Positions 1-7,550 of a DNA stretch of 34,656 nucleotides are shown one piece after another. Origin of the DNA: Rhodospirillales bacterium (GTDB taxonomy: Bacteria > Pseudomonadota > Alphaproteobacteria > Reyranellales > Reyranellaceae); contig CANIEC010000035.1 of NCBI GenBank assembly GCA_947466085.1, forward strand, positions 1 to 34,656, read 5' to 3'. Each line of letters opens with the position of its first letter. Positions within the stretch are counted from its first letter, which is position 1. The translations under genes and the position numbers were made by a program. The notes beneath the pieces are model-generated. The model saw only the letters and a list, made by a program, of their open reading frames with translations, searched no databases and was not told the origin of the DNA.

Positions 1-486
1 AATTCCGAAGAATTAGAGAAGCGAGATCCCGTCACTAATTACTCTATCCAACTTACGTCGAATTTCCGAACTAGCGACGACGAAATCAATCCATGCCGAA
101 GCACTTCATGATCGCCGCCGCCGGCGTATCCCTTTCCTAACAAACAATGCATAGAACACACGACCTTCGGGTCGGGACCTTCGTCAACGGCACCCCCAGG
201 ATCTTTCGATCCTGACACCCCAGTCTCTGGGGCGGTCTCGGCGGCGCCGTCGTCGTCGGGAGCCGGGCTTATATGGGCACCCCCTCAGACCGTCAACGGG
301 AAATTTACGAATCCGTAACGTTGACTCGAAGTCGCCAAAATTCCCGTCGAACCTATTGTATTGTTGTGCGCCAGAAGGCTTTCCGGCATCAATATGTAGA
401 GCGACCGGCGAGCACAGATTTTTCTCGACCGGCACCACCCCTAACCCGAGGCCTGGACCTACCGGGCCCGCAATAGGTCAGCGGTC
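1..486. other. Non-coding stretch upstream of the M23 peptidase
   Basis: No reading frame here has a recognisable product. The short frames on either strand (for example 184-438 minus, 273-476 plus) are low-complexity or arginine-rich and look like chance. The first 130 bases and 290-400 are visibly less GC-rich than the rest of the window. Around 161-232 there are three consecutive perfect hairpins, listed separately. I recognise no tRNA, tmRNA, SRP RNA or RNase P signature. The promoter and leader of the M23 gene must lie here, but no clear -35/-10 pair stands out. Confidence 0.5.
161..232. ncRNA. Possible structured RNA: three tandem hairpins
   Basis: Three perfect stem-loops follow one another. 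CGACC-TTCG-GGTCG lies at 161-174 with a UUCG tetraloop. A 7-bp stem CAGGATC/GATCCTG with a 4-base loop lies at 197-214. CCCCAG-tct-CTGGGG lies at 218-232. The sequence continues GC-rich to about 270. This could be a small RNA, part of the M23 gene's 5' leader, or the end of a transcript from outside the window. I cannot match it to a known RNA family and no U-tract clearly follows. Strand is undecided. Confidence 0.2.
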
Positions 487-2064
487 ATGACGGACTTCCC
501 CTCTCCGTCGGACCGGCCGAAAGGCGCCAAGGGCGCGACTTTTGGGCTGTTCCGGCCTGTCCTCTTCGCGATCGGCGTCATCGGCCTGGCGATGGGGGGG
601 CTTGTCCTCAGCCATCGATCGAATCCGGACATCGCTTCGTTGCCGCCCAAGCCTCCGGCGATCCCGTCGACACCGGCCCCGGCCGCGCCGGCCCCCGCAG
701 GACCGGCACAGGCCGTTCCAGGGCCCGTGATCCTCGCGGATTCGCAGCCCGCCCCGCCGGTGACGGCGGCCGATTTCGGCAAACCAGCCTCTCTCGATCT
801 CCGCGGCTTCCAGATGAAGCCGCCGGAAGCGCCCACCGCCGACGCCGAACCGCCGGCCAGCGACATCTACGAACTCACCCTGCGCCTCGAGAAGGGCGAC
901 ACGGTCGAGAAGATGCTGGCCGACATCGATGTGGCGGAGAGCGAGCGCAAGCAGGTCGCGGAGAAGCTCCAGTCCCTCCTGAAGAAGAAGCGGCTCGCGG
1001 TGGGCGAGACGATCGAGCTTACGATGCAGACGATTCCCGAGGCGCCCGACACACCACGCGTGTTGGCATTGTCGGTCCGGCCTCAACCCGAGCGGGAGTA
1101 CATCGTCAGCCGCAAGGATGACGGCACCTACGATGCCGAGGAGAAGATCTACAAGGTCAGCCCGCGCATTGTCCGCGTCGAAGGCGAGCGCGACGGCTCC
1201 CTGCAGCAAAGCGGCATCAGGGCCGGCGCGCCGTCGGCCGCGATGGTCGAGTTCGTGCGCGCGCTCTCCTACGACGTCGATTTCCAGCGCGAGTTGAAGC
1301 AGGGACAGAAGTTCACCGTGCTGCTCGAGCAGCTGGTGACGAGCGACGGCAAGGTCACGCATCCCGGCCGCCTGCTCGCCGGCGAGCTGCGACTGATGAA
1401 GCGAACCGTCGTCGTCATGCGCTATCGGCCGCAGGGCGGCGCCGACGGATTCTACAACCCGCAGGGCGAGAGCGTCGTGCGCTCCTTCCTGCGCACGCCC
1501 ATGGATGCATCGCGCATCACCTCGCGATTCGGCATGCGCGAGCATCCGATCCTGGGCTTCAGTGCGTTGCATGCCGGCGTGGATTTCGCGGCGCCCCCGG
1601 GCACGCCGATCCTCGCGGCCGGCAACGGCAAGGTCGTCGCGGCCGGGCCGAACGGCGGTTACGGCCTCTACGTGAAGTTGCAGCACACGCACGATGTGGC
1701 GACCGCCTACGCCCACATGTCCCGCGTCGGACCGGGCATCAAGCCGGGCGTCCAGGTGCGCCAGGGCCAGGTGATCGGCTTCGTCGGATCGACCGGCATG
1801 TCGACCGGCCCGCACCTTCACTACGAGTTCCTGAAGGGCGGCAAACACGTCAATCCGCTCACCCAGAAGTTCGCCATGCGCGGCACGGTGGGGAGCAAGG
1901 ACGCGGCGCGATTCAACGCCCTGGCGAAACAGTATCTCGCCCAATTGAAGAGCGCGCCGGTGGCCGGCGAGCCGGCAAAACCCACGGAAGCCAAGCCCGC
2001 GCCAAAGAAAACGGCGCAGGCCCCGAAGGAACCTGCGCCGTCACTGGTCGCAAAACGCGACTAG
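487..2064 (+). CDS. M23 family metallopeptidase (murein endopeptidase), membrane-anchored
   Basis: A 525-residue protein. Residues 21-41 form one hydrophobic segment with no clear cleavage site, so it is probably a signal anchor with the rest in the periplasm. A proline/alanine-rich linker (about 50-100) leads into a mixed region (125-330), and the LytM/M23 domain occupies about 340-455. The zinc and catalytic residues of the family are visible: His362 and Asp366 in HAGVD, His410 in YAH, and His443/His445 in HLH. The tail is Lys/Ala/Pro-rich. M23 enzymes cut peptide crosslinks in peptidoglycan and have roles in cell elongation or separation. The ATG is preceded by a weak AGGT about 8 bases upstream. 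The gene converges on the S8 protease with 3 bases between stop codons, and its last codons contain that gene's likely terminator. Family is certain; the exact role is not. Confidence 0.93.
   Translation: MTDFPSPSDRPKGAKGATFGLFRPVLFAIGVIGLAMGGLVLSHRSNPDIASLPPKPPAIPSTPAPAAPAPAGPAQAVPGPVILADSQPAPPVTAADFGKPASLDLRGFQMKPPEAPTADAEPPASDIYELTLRLEKGDTVEKMLADIDVAESERKQVAEKLQSLLKKKRLAVGETIELTMQTIPEAPDTPRVLALSVRPQPEREYIVSRKDDGTYDAEEKIYKVSPRIVRVEGERDGSLQQSGIRAGAPSAAMVEFVRALSYDVDFQRELKQGQKFTVLLEQLVTSDGKVTHPGRLLAGELRLMKRTVVVMRYRPQGGADGFYNPQGESVVRSFLRTPMDASRITSRFGMREHPILGFSALHAGVDFAAPPGTPILAAGNGKVVAAGPNGGYGLYVKLQHTHDVATAYAHMSRVGPGIKPGVQVRQGQVIGFVGSTGMSTGPHLHYEFLKGGKHVNPLTQKFAMRGTVGSKDAARFNALAKQYLAQLKSAPVAGEPAKPTEAKPAPKKTAQAPKEPAPSLVAKRD
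2003..2041 (-). terminator. Intrinsic terminator of the S8 protease gene, inside the M23 coding end
   Basis: A perfect 10-bp inverted repeat, ACGGCGCAGG (2011-2020) and CCTGCGCCGT (2032-2041), has an 11-base loop. Read on the minus strand it is followed by TTTTCTTTGG at 2011-2002, a T-rich tract. It begins 27 bases after the protease stop codon at 2068. It lies wholly within the final codons of the plus-strand M23 gene, so the same bases serve as coding sequence and opposite-strand terminator. On the plus strand no T-tract follows. Confidence 0.7.
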
Positions 2065-2067
2065 TCT

Positions 2068-3711
2068 TCACGACATCGCCGCGACCATGGCGCCGATGTC
2101 CGGAAGATTGCCGATGCGCTGGGTGAGCGGCGAGGCGGAAGTACCTTGCTGCGCTGCACCGCAGCTCTGCAGCAGAAAGCGTGCCTGCGCGGGTGTGAGC
2201 GGCGGCTTGCCCCTTGCACGTCGAATACCCTGCACAGCCGCCAAGGCGCCGACGACAATTGGAGAGGCGCTCGATGTCCCTCCAAAGTTCGCCGTATAGA
2301 ATCGCTGCTCGCTGCCGCCCTGCAGGTCTCCGTAGCCGCAGGCCGTCACTCCTGTGCCCCATCCTTGTGCGTCGATCAGCGCTCCATAGTTGGAAAACTT
2401 GAGCCTTGAACGTTCGAGGCCAAAGTCCCCACCAGCCGGAGCTCCGGCGCCAACAAAGATTGATCCCGAATCACGACGAGTTCGATCAAAGGGATTGACC
2501 CAATCGGGACCGAAATCGTTCGGCGCTGTCCGCGGGGCGATGGAATAGAGCGGATCATCGAGATCTTCCTCCCCGTTGCCAGCGGCGCCCACCACGATAA
2601 TTCCTCGGCTGACCGCATACGAAATGGCCGCGAAATTCGCAGGCCACCACTCGACGGAAATGAACCCGCGCTGATCTGATCGATTCGCGAAATCAAAGCG
2701 CGGCCCCGGCTGATGCATCTCCAGCAGCATGATGTCGCCCGGCTGCAGAAGTTTACCCGCCGCCAGGATCGCCCGGGCCGCACCACCGGGCGTATGTGAC
2801 CTCACTGAGACCCGCGCATTCGGAACTATGCCGGTCACGCCGATACCGTTATCGCCGCCGACCAATTCACTGACGACGGCGGTTCCGTGATGCCGCCAAT
2901 AGGCCTCGGGCTGGCTTACACCACCGACGAGGCCAACGCGGGCCGACACCAAATCCTCATGGTCGAGACACCAGCCCCCTTCGATATCGACGATCGATAC
3001 CCCGTCTCCTCTTCCTCCTGGCTGGGCCTGCGCCCACACAGCATCGACGCCGGCCGGAGAAGCACGCAGATAACCCTGAAGAGCACTGAAGTCCGGCGTG
3101 GCGGCTCCCGGCGCAGTAGCCGCTGCCCTTTTTGAAGATCTCACCCACGGACGCACCGCGCGGCGAGGCAGTGTGCCTGGCAAAGAGGGGGTAGGATCGA
3201 TGTAGGCTGCGGAGACGAGCCTGTGCGCGATGAGATCCGCGGCAAGGTCTTCCAGTTGTTCGTCAGGCGCGCTCACGAGCTGATAAATGCCAAGGTCCGC
3301 TGGCGGCGCCGCATTGACGTCGAAGTTGACGCCGAGAGCAACACCAGGTGCGGCCACATTGGCACTTGCCGTGCGGACCTCGCTCATAACTCCGGGAAAC
3401 GGCGGCATCAGCTGAGTTTCCGTGAACAGAGGCTCGATGCTGGCCTTGGCCTTGCTGAGCAGGGTCGACAAGCCGCGAACCGCTCTGGAAGCCGTCAAGC
3501 TGACAGCCACGGCCGGCGCCAAAACGGTGGCCGCATGCGGCGCATTCGCTGCCTCGAGGCCGGCGTTCGGTATGATGACAAGCCGCCGTTCAGCGCGCCT
3601 CTCATCACGCTCGCTTACCCTAGTGACGCTCGGTGCAACGATCCTGTGCCTGGAGATGCGCCGGCTGCGACTCGAGCCGGACGCAGTGCTGAACTTACGC
3701 TTTGCCGTCAT
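2068..3711 (-). CDS. Subtilisin-like serine protease (S8 family) with N-terminal pro-region
   Basis: A 547-residue protein from the ATG at 3711, chosen because GGAG lies 6 bases before it; an upstream frame extension lacks such a site. The full S8 machinery is present: Asp242 (VDIEGGW), His275 (HHGT), oxyanion Asn379 (AAGN) and Ser480 (GGTSSASP). The protease domain spans about 200-545. The N-terminus is strongly basic (Arg/Lys/Ser) with no hydrophobic signal peptide, so secretion is not evident. Residues about 65-180 form an alpha/beta pro-region ending VSAAYIDPTPSLP. The same ending, VSAAYIEPEVALP, occurs in the small protein encoded just upstream, which suggests a protease and free pro-domain pair. 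Base composition is visibly less GC-rich than in clpB, hinting at transfer. The substrate is unknown; defence, regulated proteolysis or an unusual export route are all open. Confidence 0.9.
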   Translation of the reverse strand: MTAKRKFSTASGSSRSRRISRHRIVAPSVTRVSERDERRAERRLVIIPNAGLEAANAPHAATVLAPAVAVSLTASRAVRGLSTLLSKAKASIEPLFTETQLMPPFPGVMSEVRTASANVAAPGVALGVNFDVNAAPPADLGIYQLVSAPDEQLEDLAADLIAHRLVSAAYIDPTPSLPGTLPRRAVRPWVRSSKRAAATAPGAATPDFSALQGYLRASPAGVDAVWAQAQPGGRGDGVSIVDIEGGWCLDHEDLVSARVGLVGGVSQPEAYWRHHGTAVVSELVGGDNGIGVTGIVPNARVSVRSHTPGGAARAILAAGKLLQPGDIMLLEMHQPGPRFDFANRSDQRGFISVEWWPANFAAISYAVSRGIIVVGAAGNGEEDLDDPLYSIAPRTAPNDFGPDWVNPFDRTRRDSGSIFVGAGAPAGGDFGLERSRLKFSNYGALIDAQGWGTGVTACGYGDLQGGSEQRFYTANFGGTSSASPIVVGALAAVQGIRRARGKPPLTPAQARFLLQSCGAAQQGTSASPLTQRIGNLPDIGAMVAAMS

Positions 3712-3760
3712 GGTAGTCTCCAGCAAGAGTTTCACTACCATGCTGCAGGAGGCAACCCTG

Positions 3761-4126
3761 TTATGGCAAGGCCACTTCAGGCTCAATGTAGGCCGCGGAG
3801 ACGCCTGGAAGTTTGGCAAGCCTGGTTACTACCTTGGCGCCAATTTCTTCCGAAGGTAGTTCGGCTTGGAAAAAAGTAGAGAGAACCGGATCGTCAATTC
3901 CCTCCGCTAGAGGTGAAAGATTTACGTCCAACTCCCTGAGAACACGACGCAAGGGCTCTGCCCGGGCACCGCCCACGGCATAGCTGTCAGCAAAATCCGC
4001 GCTCAATTGAACGACCAGGTGAGTCATTCCGCGATGCCAATCAGGAGGATAGAAAAAGGTATCCTTCGCTTCTAGCGTGTTCAAAGCGATCTGGCCACGA
4101 CGACGGCCAGATCGCCAGAAACCCAT
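3761..4126 (-). CDS. Small protein resembling the S8 protease pro-region (possible free-standing propeptide/inhibitor)
   Basis: Up to 121 residues, ending 49 bases before the S8 protease start on the same strand. The C-terminal third, ending LPGVSAAYIEPEVALP, closely matches the end of the protease pro-region (VSAAYIDPTPSLP). The preceding helix-strand pattern (LRRVLREL...LSPL; L..VSAAYI) also parallels it. No protease motifs and no signal peptide are present. Free-standing subtilase propeptide-like inhibitors (family I9) are known in fungi and chaperone or inhibit the enzyme; that role here is inference. The start is uncertain. The 4126 ATG has no Shine-Dalgarno site, and codons 4-14 coincide with the likely clpB terminator hairpin, so the internal ATG at 4027 (88 residues) is a serious alternative. 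Confidence 0.72.
   Translation of the reverse strand: MGFWRSGRRRGQIALNTLEAKDTFFYPPDWHRGMTHLVVQLSADFADSYAVGGARAEPLRRVLRELDVNLSPLAEGIDDPVLSTFFQAELPSEEIGAKVVTRLAKLPGVSAAYIEPEVALP
4083..4115 (-). terminator. Likely clpB terminator hairpin
   Basis: A perfect 11-bp inverted repeat, GCGATCTGGCC (4086-4096) and GGCCAGATCGC (4105-4115), has an 8-base ACGACGAC loop. It lies 17 bases after the clpB stop codon. On the minus strand it is followed by TTTGAACACG, so the U-tract is short and termination may be partial. It falls inside the longest reading of the small downstream gene, which argues for a later start of that gene. Confidence 0.6.
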
Positions 4127-4131
4127 TTCAA

Positions 4132-6738
4132 CTAGTCGGCGGCGTCGCTCATCACGCGCTCGCCGCCGACCGTCAGCTCCCCGTTCTCGACCCCGACCTC
4201 GACCGTGTCGCCGTCGTGGATCCTGCCTTCGAGAAGCTGCGTCGCCAGCGGATTCTGCAGGCTGCGCTGGATTACCCGCTTCAGCGGCCGCGCCCCGTAG
4301 ACCGGGTCGTAGCCTCGGTTGGCCAGCCACTGCAGCGCCTTGCCATCGATCTTCAGCTCGATCTTGCGGTCGGCCAGCAGCTTGAACAGCTTCTGGATCT
4401 GCACCGCGACGATGTCCGTCATGTGCGCCCGGCTCAGCCGGTTGAACAGCAGGATCTCGTCGAGACGGTTCAGGAACTCCGGACGGAACGCCCGGCGTAC
4501 CTCCTCCATGACCTGCTCGCGCACCGTATCGGTGGACTCGCCGTCCTTCAGGGCCGCCAGATGCGAGCTGCCGAGATTGGACGTCAGGATGATCAGCGTG
4601 TTCTTGAAGTCGACCGTGCGGCCCTGCCCATCGGTGAGACGACCGTCGTCCAGCACCTGCAGCAGGACGTTGAACACGTCCGGATGCGCCTTCTCGACCT
4701 CGTCGAACAGGATCACCTGGTAGGGCCGGCGCCGCACCGCCTCGGTGAGGACGCCGCCCTCGTCGTATCCGACATAGCCCGGCGGGGCGCCGATCAGGCG
4801 GCTCACGGAGTGCTTCTCCATGAACTCGCTCATGTCGATGCGCACCATCGCGTTGTCGTCGTCGAACAGGAACGCCGCGATCGCCTTGGTGAGCTCGGTC
4901 TTGCCGACACCTGTCGGCCCCAGGAACAGGAACGAGCCGATGGGACGGTTCGGGTCCTGCAGGCCCGCGCGGGCGCGACGCACAGCATTCGCCACCGCGA
5001 CGACGGCCTCGTCCTGGCCGATCACCCGCTTGTGGATCTCCTCCTCCATGCGCAGGAGCTTGGAGCGCTCGCCTTCCAGCATCTTGTCGACGGGCACGCC
5101 GGTCCACCGCGACACGACGGCCGCGATGTCCTCGGGCATGACCTCTTCCTTGACGCCCTTGCCGCCCGCGACCTCCTGGGTCTCGGCTTCCTTGAGCTTC
5201 TTCTCGAGGTCGGGGATCACGCCGTAGGCCAGCTCGCCCGCCTTGGCGAGTTCGCCGCGGCGCTGCGCGATGTCCAGCTCGGAGCGCGCCTTGTCGAGCT
5301 GCTCCTTCACCTTCTGCGAGTCCGCGAGCTTGTCCTTCGCCGAGGTCCACTGGGCCGTCAGCGCCGCCGACTTCTGCTCGAGCTCCGACAGTTCCTTCTC
5401 GAGACGCTCGAGCCGGTCACGCGACGCCTGGTCGCTTTCCTTCTTGAGCGCTTCCTTCTCGATCTTGAGCTGCATGATGCGCCGGTCGAGCTCGTCCAGC
5501 GCCTCCGGCTTGCTGTCGACCTGCATGCGGATGCGGCTCGCCGCCTCGTCCATCAGGTCGATCGCCTTGTCCGGCAGGAACCGGTCGGCGATGTAGCGGT
5601 TGGACAGGGTCGCGGCGGCCACGATCGAGGAGTCCGCGATCCGGACGCCGTGATGCAGCTCGTACTTCTCCTTCAGGCCGCGCAGGATCGAGATCGTGTC
5701 CTCGACCGTCGGCTCGGCCACGAACACAGGCTGGAAGCGCCGCGCGAGGGCGGCATCCTTCTCGATGTGCTTGCGGTACTCGTCGAGCGTCGTGGCGCCC
5801 ACGCAATGCAGCTCGCCACGCGCCAGCGCGGGCTTCAGCATATTGGAAGCGTCCATCGCGCCGTCGGCCTTGCCGGCGCCGATCAGCGTGTGCAGCTCGT
5901 CGATGAAGACGATGATCTCGCCCTCCGCCGACGAGATTTCAGACAGCACGGCCTTGAGGCGCTCCTCGAACTCGCCGCGGAACTTGGCGCCCGCGACCAT
6001 CGAGCCGAGGTCGAGCGACATCAGCTTCTTGTTCTTGAGCGATTCCGGAACGTCGTCGTTGACGATGCGCAGCGCGAGTCCCTCGGCTATGGCGGTCTTG
6101 CCGACGCCCGGTTCGCCGATCAGCACCGGATTGTTCTTGGTGCGGCGGCTCAGCACCTGGATGGTGCGGCGGATTTCCTCGTCCCGGCCGATCACCGGGT
6201 CGAGCTTGCCGTCACGGGCGGCCTGGGTGAGGTCGCGGGCGTACTTCTTCAACGCGTCGTAGCTGTTCTCGGCCGACGCCGAGTCGGCCGTACGACCCTT
6301 GCGCAACTCCTGCACGGCCTTTTCGAGGGCCTGGGGCTTCACGCCACCCTTGGCCAGCGCGTCGGCCGCCTCGGTGCCCTTGGCGAGCACCAGCGCGACC
6401 AGCATGCGCTCGACCGTGACGAACGAATCGCCCGCCTTCTCGGCGATCGCCTCGGCCTGTTCGAACAGGCGCGCGGTCTCCGGCGCCATGTAGATCTGGC
6501 CGGCGCCCTGGCCTTCGACCTTGGGCTGCTTGGCGAGGTTGGCTTCCACGGCGCGGTAGACCGCGCGCGAATCGCCGCCCGCCGAGCCGATCAGGTTGGC
6601 CGCGAGGCCTTCCGGATCGTCGAGCAGGACCTTCAGAATATGGTCTGGGATCAGCCGCTGGTGGCCCTCACGGAGCGCCAGCATCTGCGCGCTCTGCAGG
6701 AAGCCCCGCATGCGCTCTGTGTACTTTTCCTGGTTCAT
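4132..6738 (-). CDS. clpB: ATP-dependent disaggregase chaperone ClpB
   Basis: An 868-residue protein of normal ClpB length, starting [13 protein letters not shown]. In order: Clp N domain (1-145), first AAA+ domain with Walker A GEPGVGKT (208-215) and Walker B VFIDELH, a coiled-coil middle domain (about 405-530) rich in Glu/Lys/Leu, and a second AAA+ domain with Walker A GPTGVGKT and Walker B ILFDE, then the C-terminal D2 domain. The middle domain and the lack of a ClpP-binding IGF loop in what I read distinguish ClpB from ClpA. With DnaK, ClpB threads aggregated proteins through its hexamer pore in the cytosol. A candidate heat-shock sigma factor promoter lies about 75-105 bases upstream. 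A hairpin follows the stop codon, so the protease pair downstream is probably not simply in its operon. Confidence 0.98.
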   Translation of the reverse strand: MNQEKYTERMRGFLQSAQMLALREGHQRLIPDHILKVLLDDPEGLAANLIGSAGGDSRAVYRAVEANLAKQPKVEGQGAGQIYMAPETARLFEQAEAIAEKAGDSFVTVERMLVALVLAKGTEAADALAKGGVKPQALEKAVQELRKGRTADSASAENSYDALKKYARDLTQAARDGKLDPVIGRDEEIRRTIQVLSRRTKNNPVLIGEPGVGKTAIAEGLALRIVNDDVPESLKNKKLMSLDLGSMVAGAKFRGEFEERLKAVLSEISSAEGEIIVFIDELHTLIGAGKADGAMDASNMLKPALARGELHCVGATTLDEYRKHIEKDAALARRFQPVFVAEPTVEDTISILRGLKEKYELHHGVRIADSSIVAAATLSNRYIADRFLPDKAIDLMDEAASRIRMQVDSKPEALDELDRRIMQLKIEKEALKKESDQASRDRLERLEKELSELEQKSAALTAQWTSAKDKLADSQKVKEQLDKARSELDIAQRRGELAKAGELAYGVIPDLEKKLKEAETQEVAGGKGVKEEVMPEDIAAVVSRWTGVPVDKMLEGERSKLLRMEEEIHKRVIGQDEAVVAVANAVRRARAGLQDPNRPIGSFLFLGPTGVGKTELTKAIAAFLFDDDNAMVRIDMSEFMEKHSVSRLIGAPPGYVGYDEGGVLTEAVRRRPYQVILFDEVEKAHPDVFNVLLQVLDDGRLTDGQGRTVDFKNTLIILTSNLGSSHLAALKDGESTDTVREQVMEEVRRAFRPEFLNRLDEILLFNRLSRAHMTDIVAVQIQKLFKLLADRKIELKIDGKALQWLANRGYDPVYGARPLKRVIQRSLQNPLATQLLEGRIHDGDTVEVGVENGELTVGGERVMSDAAD

Positions 6739-6813
6739 TACTCAACCCTTTCCTTTACGCCCCCGTCGAGCGGCGGGCGGAAGAGTGGACCCTCCGAAGA
6801 AGCGTCCTGAAGG

Positions 6814-6843
6814 CGATATGGTATCGGAACGGCAGGCTGCAAG
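6814..6843 (-). promoter_or_regulatory. Candidate heat-shock (RpoH) promoter of clpB
   Basis: On the minus strand CTTGCA (6843-6838) is followed, 18 bases after CTTG, by CCATATCG (6821-6814). This resembles the CTTGAA...CCCCATnT class recognised by sigma-32 and fits clpB, a classical heat-shock gene. The match is imperfect in both boxes. The resulting leader would be about 70 bases. Confidence 0.4.
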
Positions 6844-6922
6844 CCCCTACCCGGCGTGCGACTTTCACCTGTCTTGGACCTGGGCTAAGACCGCCCGGCA
6901 GTCGCAACAGGGGGAGCACTGA

Positions 6923-7483
6923 ATGTCAGGCGGACACGGACACATCGACAGCTCGAACAAGAGGATCGCCCTGCTGGTGGCCATCCTCGCCGCCTTGCTG
7001 GCGGTGTCGGAAATGGGCGGCAAGAGCTCGCAGACGAACGGCCTGTCGAGCCATATCGATGCCTCCAACCTGTGGTCGTTCTTCCAGTCCAAGACCATCC
7101 GGCAGACCACCCTGCGCACCGCCGCGGAAGAAGTCGAAGCCACCTACAAGGATGGTCCGGCCCCGTTGCCGCCCGCGCTCAAGGCCCAGGCCGACCGGTG
7201 GCGCCAGACGGCGCAGCGCTACGACAGCGAGCCCGAGACCGGCGAGGGCCGCAAGGAGCTGGCCGCCCGAGCCAAGGCCAAGGAAGAGCATCGCGACCGG
7301 TCGATGGCCGCCTATCATATGTTCGAATATGGCTCGGCCTGCTTCCAGCTTGCCATCGTGCTGGCCGGCGCCGCGGCTCTCACCTCGGTGATCTGGTTGA
7401 CCTTCCTGTCGGCCGGGCTCGGCGTCTTCGGCTTCGGCTTCACCGTCCTGGCCTTCGTCGCGCCGACGCTGATCCACCTGTAG
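6923..7483 (+). CDS. DUF4337 family membrane protein
   Basis: A 186-residue protein with one transmembrane segment near the N-terminus (about 14-32, KRIALLVAILAALLAVSEMG) and two at the C-terminus (about 137-156 and 160-184). They are separated by a charged, probably soluble region rich in Lys, Arg and Glu. The first segment followed by a WSFFQSKTIRQT-type stretch is typical of the DUF4337 family, whose function is not known. The ATG follows a strong GGGGGAG site. The gene is divergent from clpB and converges on the DUF4167 gene, with a shared terminator between them. Confidence 0.85.
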   Translation: MSGGHGHIDSSNKRIALLVAILAALLAVSEMGGKSSQTNGLSSHIDASNLWSFFQSKTIRQTTLRTAAEEVEATYKDGPAPLPPALKAQADRWRQTAQRYDSEPETGEGRKELAARAKAKEEHRDRSMAAYHMFEYGSACFQLAIVLAGAAALTSVIWLTFLSAGLGVFGFGFTVLAFVAPTLIHL

Positions 7484-7490
7484 CCCCAAT

Positions 7491-7521
7491 GAAAACGCCC
7501 GCAGACGACTGTCTGCGGGCG
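7491..7521. terminator. Bidirectional intrinsic terminator between convergent genes
   Basis: A perfect 11-bp stem, CGCCCGCAGAC (7496-7506) and GTCTGCGGGCG (7511-7521), has a 4-base loop. It is flanked by GAAAA on the left and GTTTC on the right. The minus strand therefore has TTTTC after the stem and the plus strand GTTTC. It lies between the stops of the DUF4337 gene (7483) and the DUF4167 gene (7551) and can serve both. Confidence 0.85.
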
Positions 7522-7550
7522 GTTTCAGGAAATGGAACGGGGCTGGCCGA

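Noticed and set aside
197..214. TTTCGATCC resembling a tRNA T-loop
   Set aside because: No matching acceptor, D or anticodon arms can be laid out around it.
478..1944. A long minus-strand frame antisense to the M23 gene
   Set aside because: Composition typical of antisense frames; the plus strand encodes a complete M23 peptidase.
4132..5350. A long minus-strand frame running from inside clpB into the pro-domain-like gene
   Set aside because: The part inside clpB is an out-of-frame Arg/Gly/Pro-rich shadow; only the last 121 codons (after the clpB stop) look like real protein.
4216..6810. An 864-codon open frame on the plus strand, antisense to clpB
   Set aside because: It is the complement of clpB codons in a GC-rich genome; its product is a His/Leu/Arg/Asp-rich composition typical of antisense frames, with no domain.
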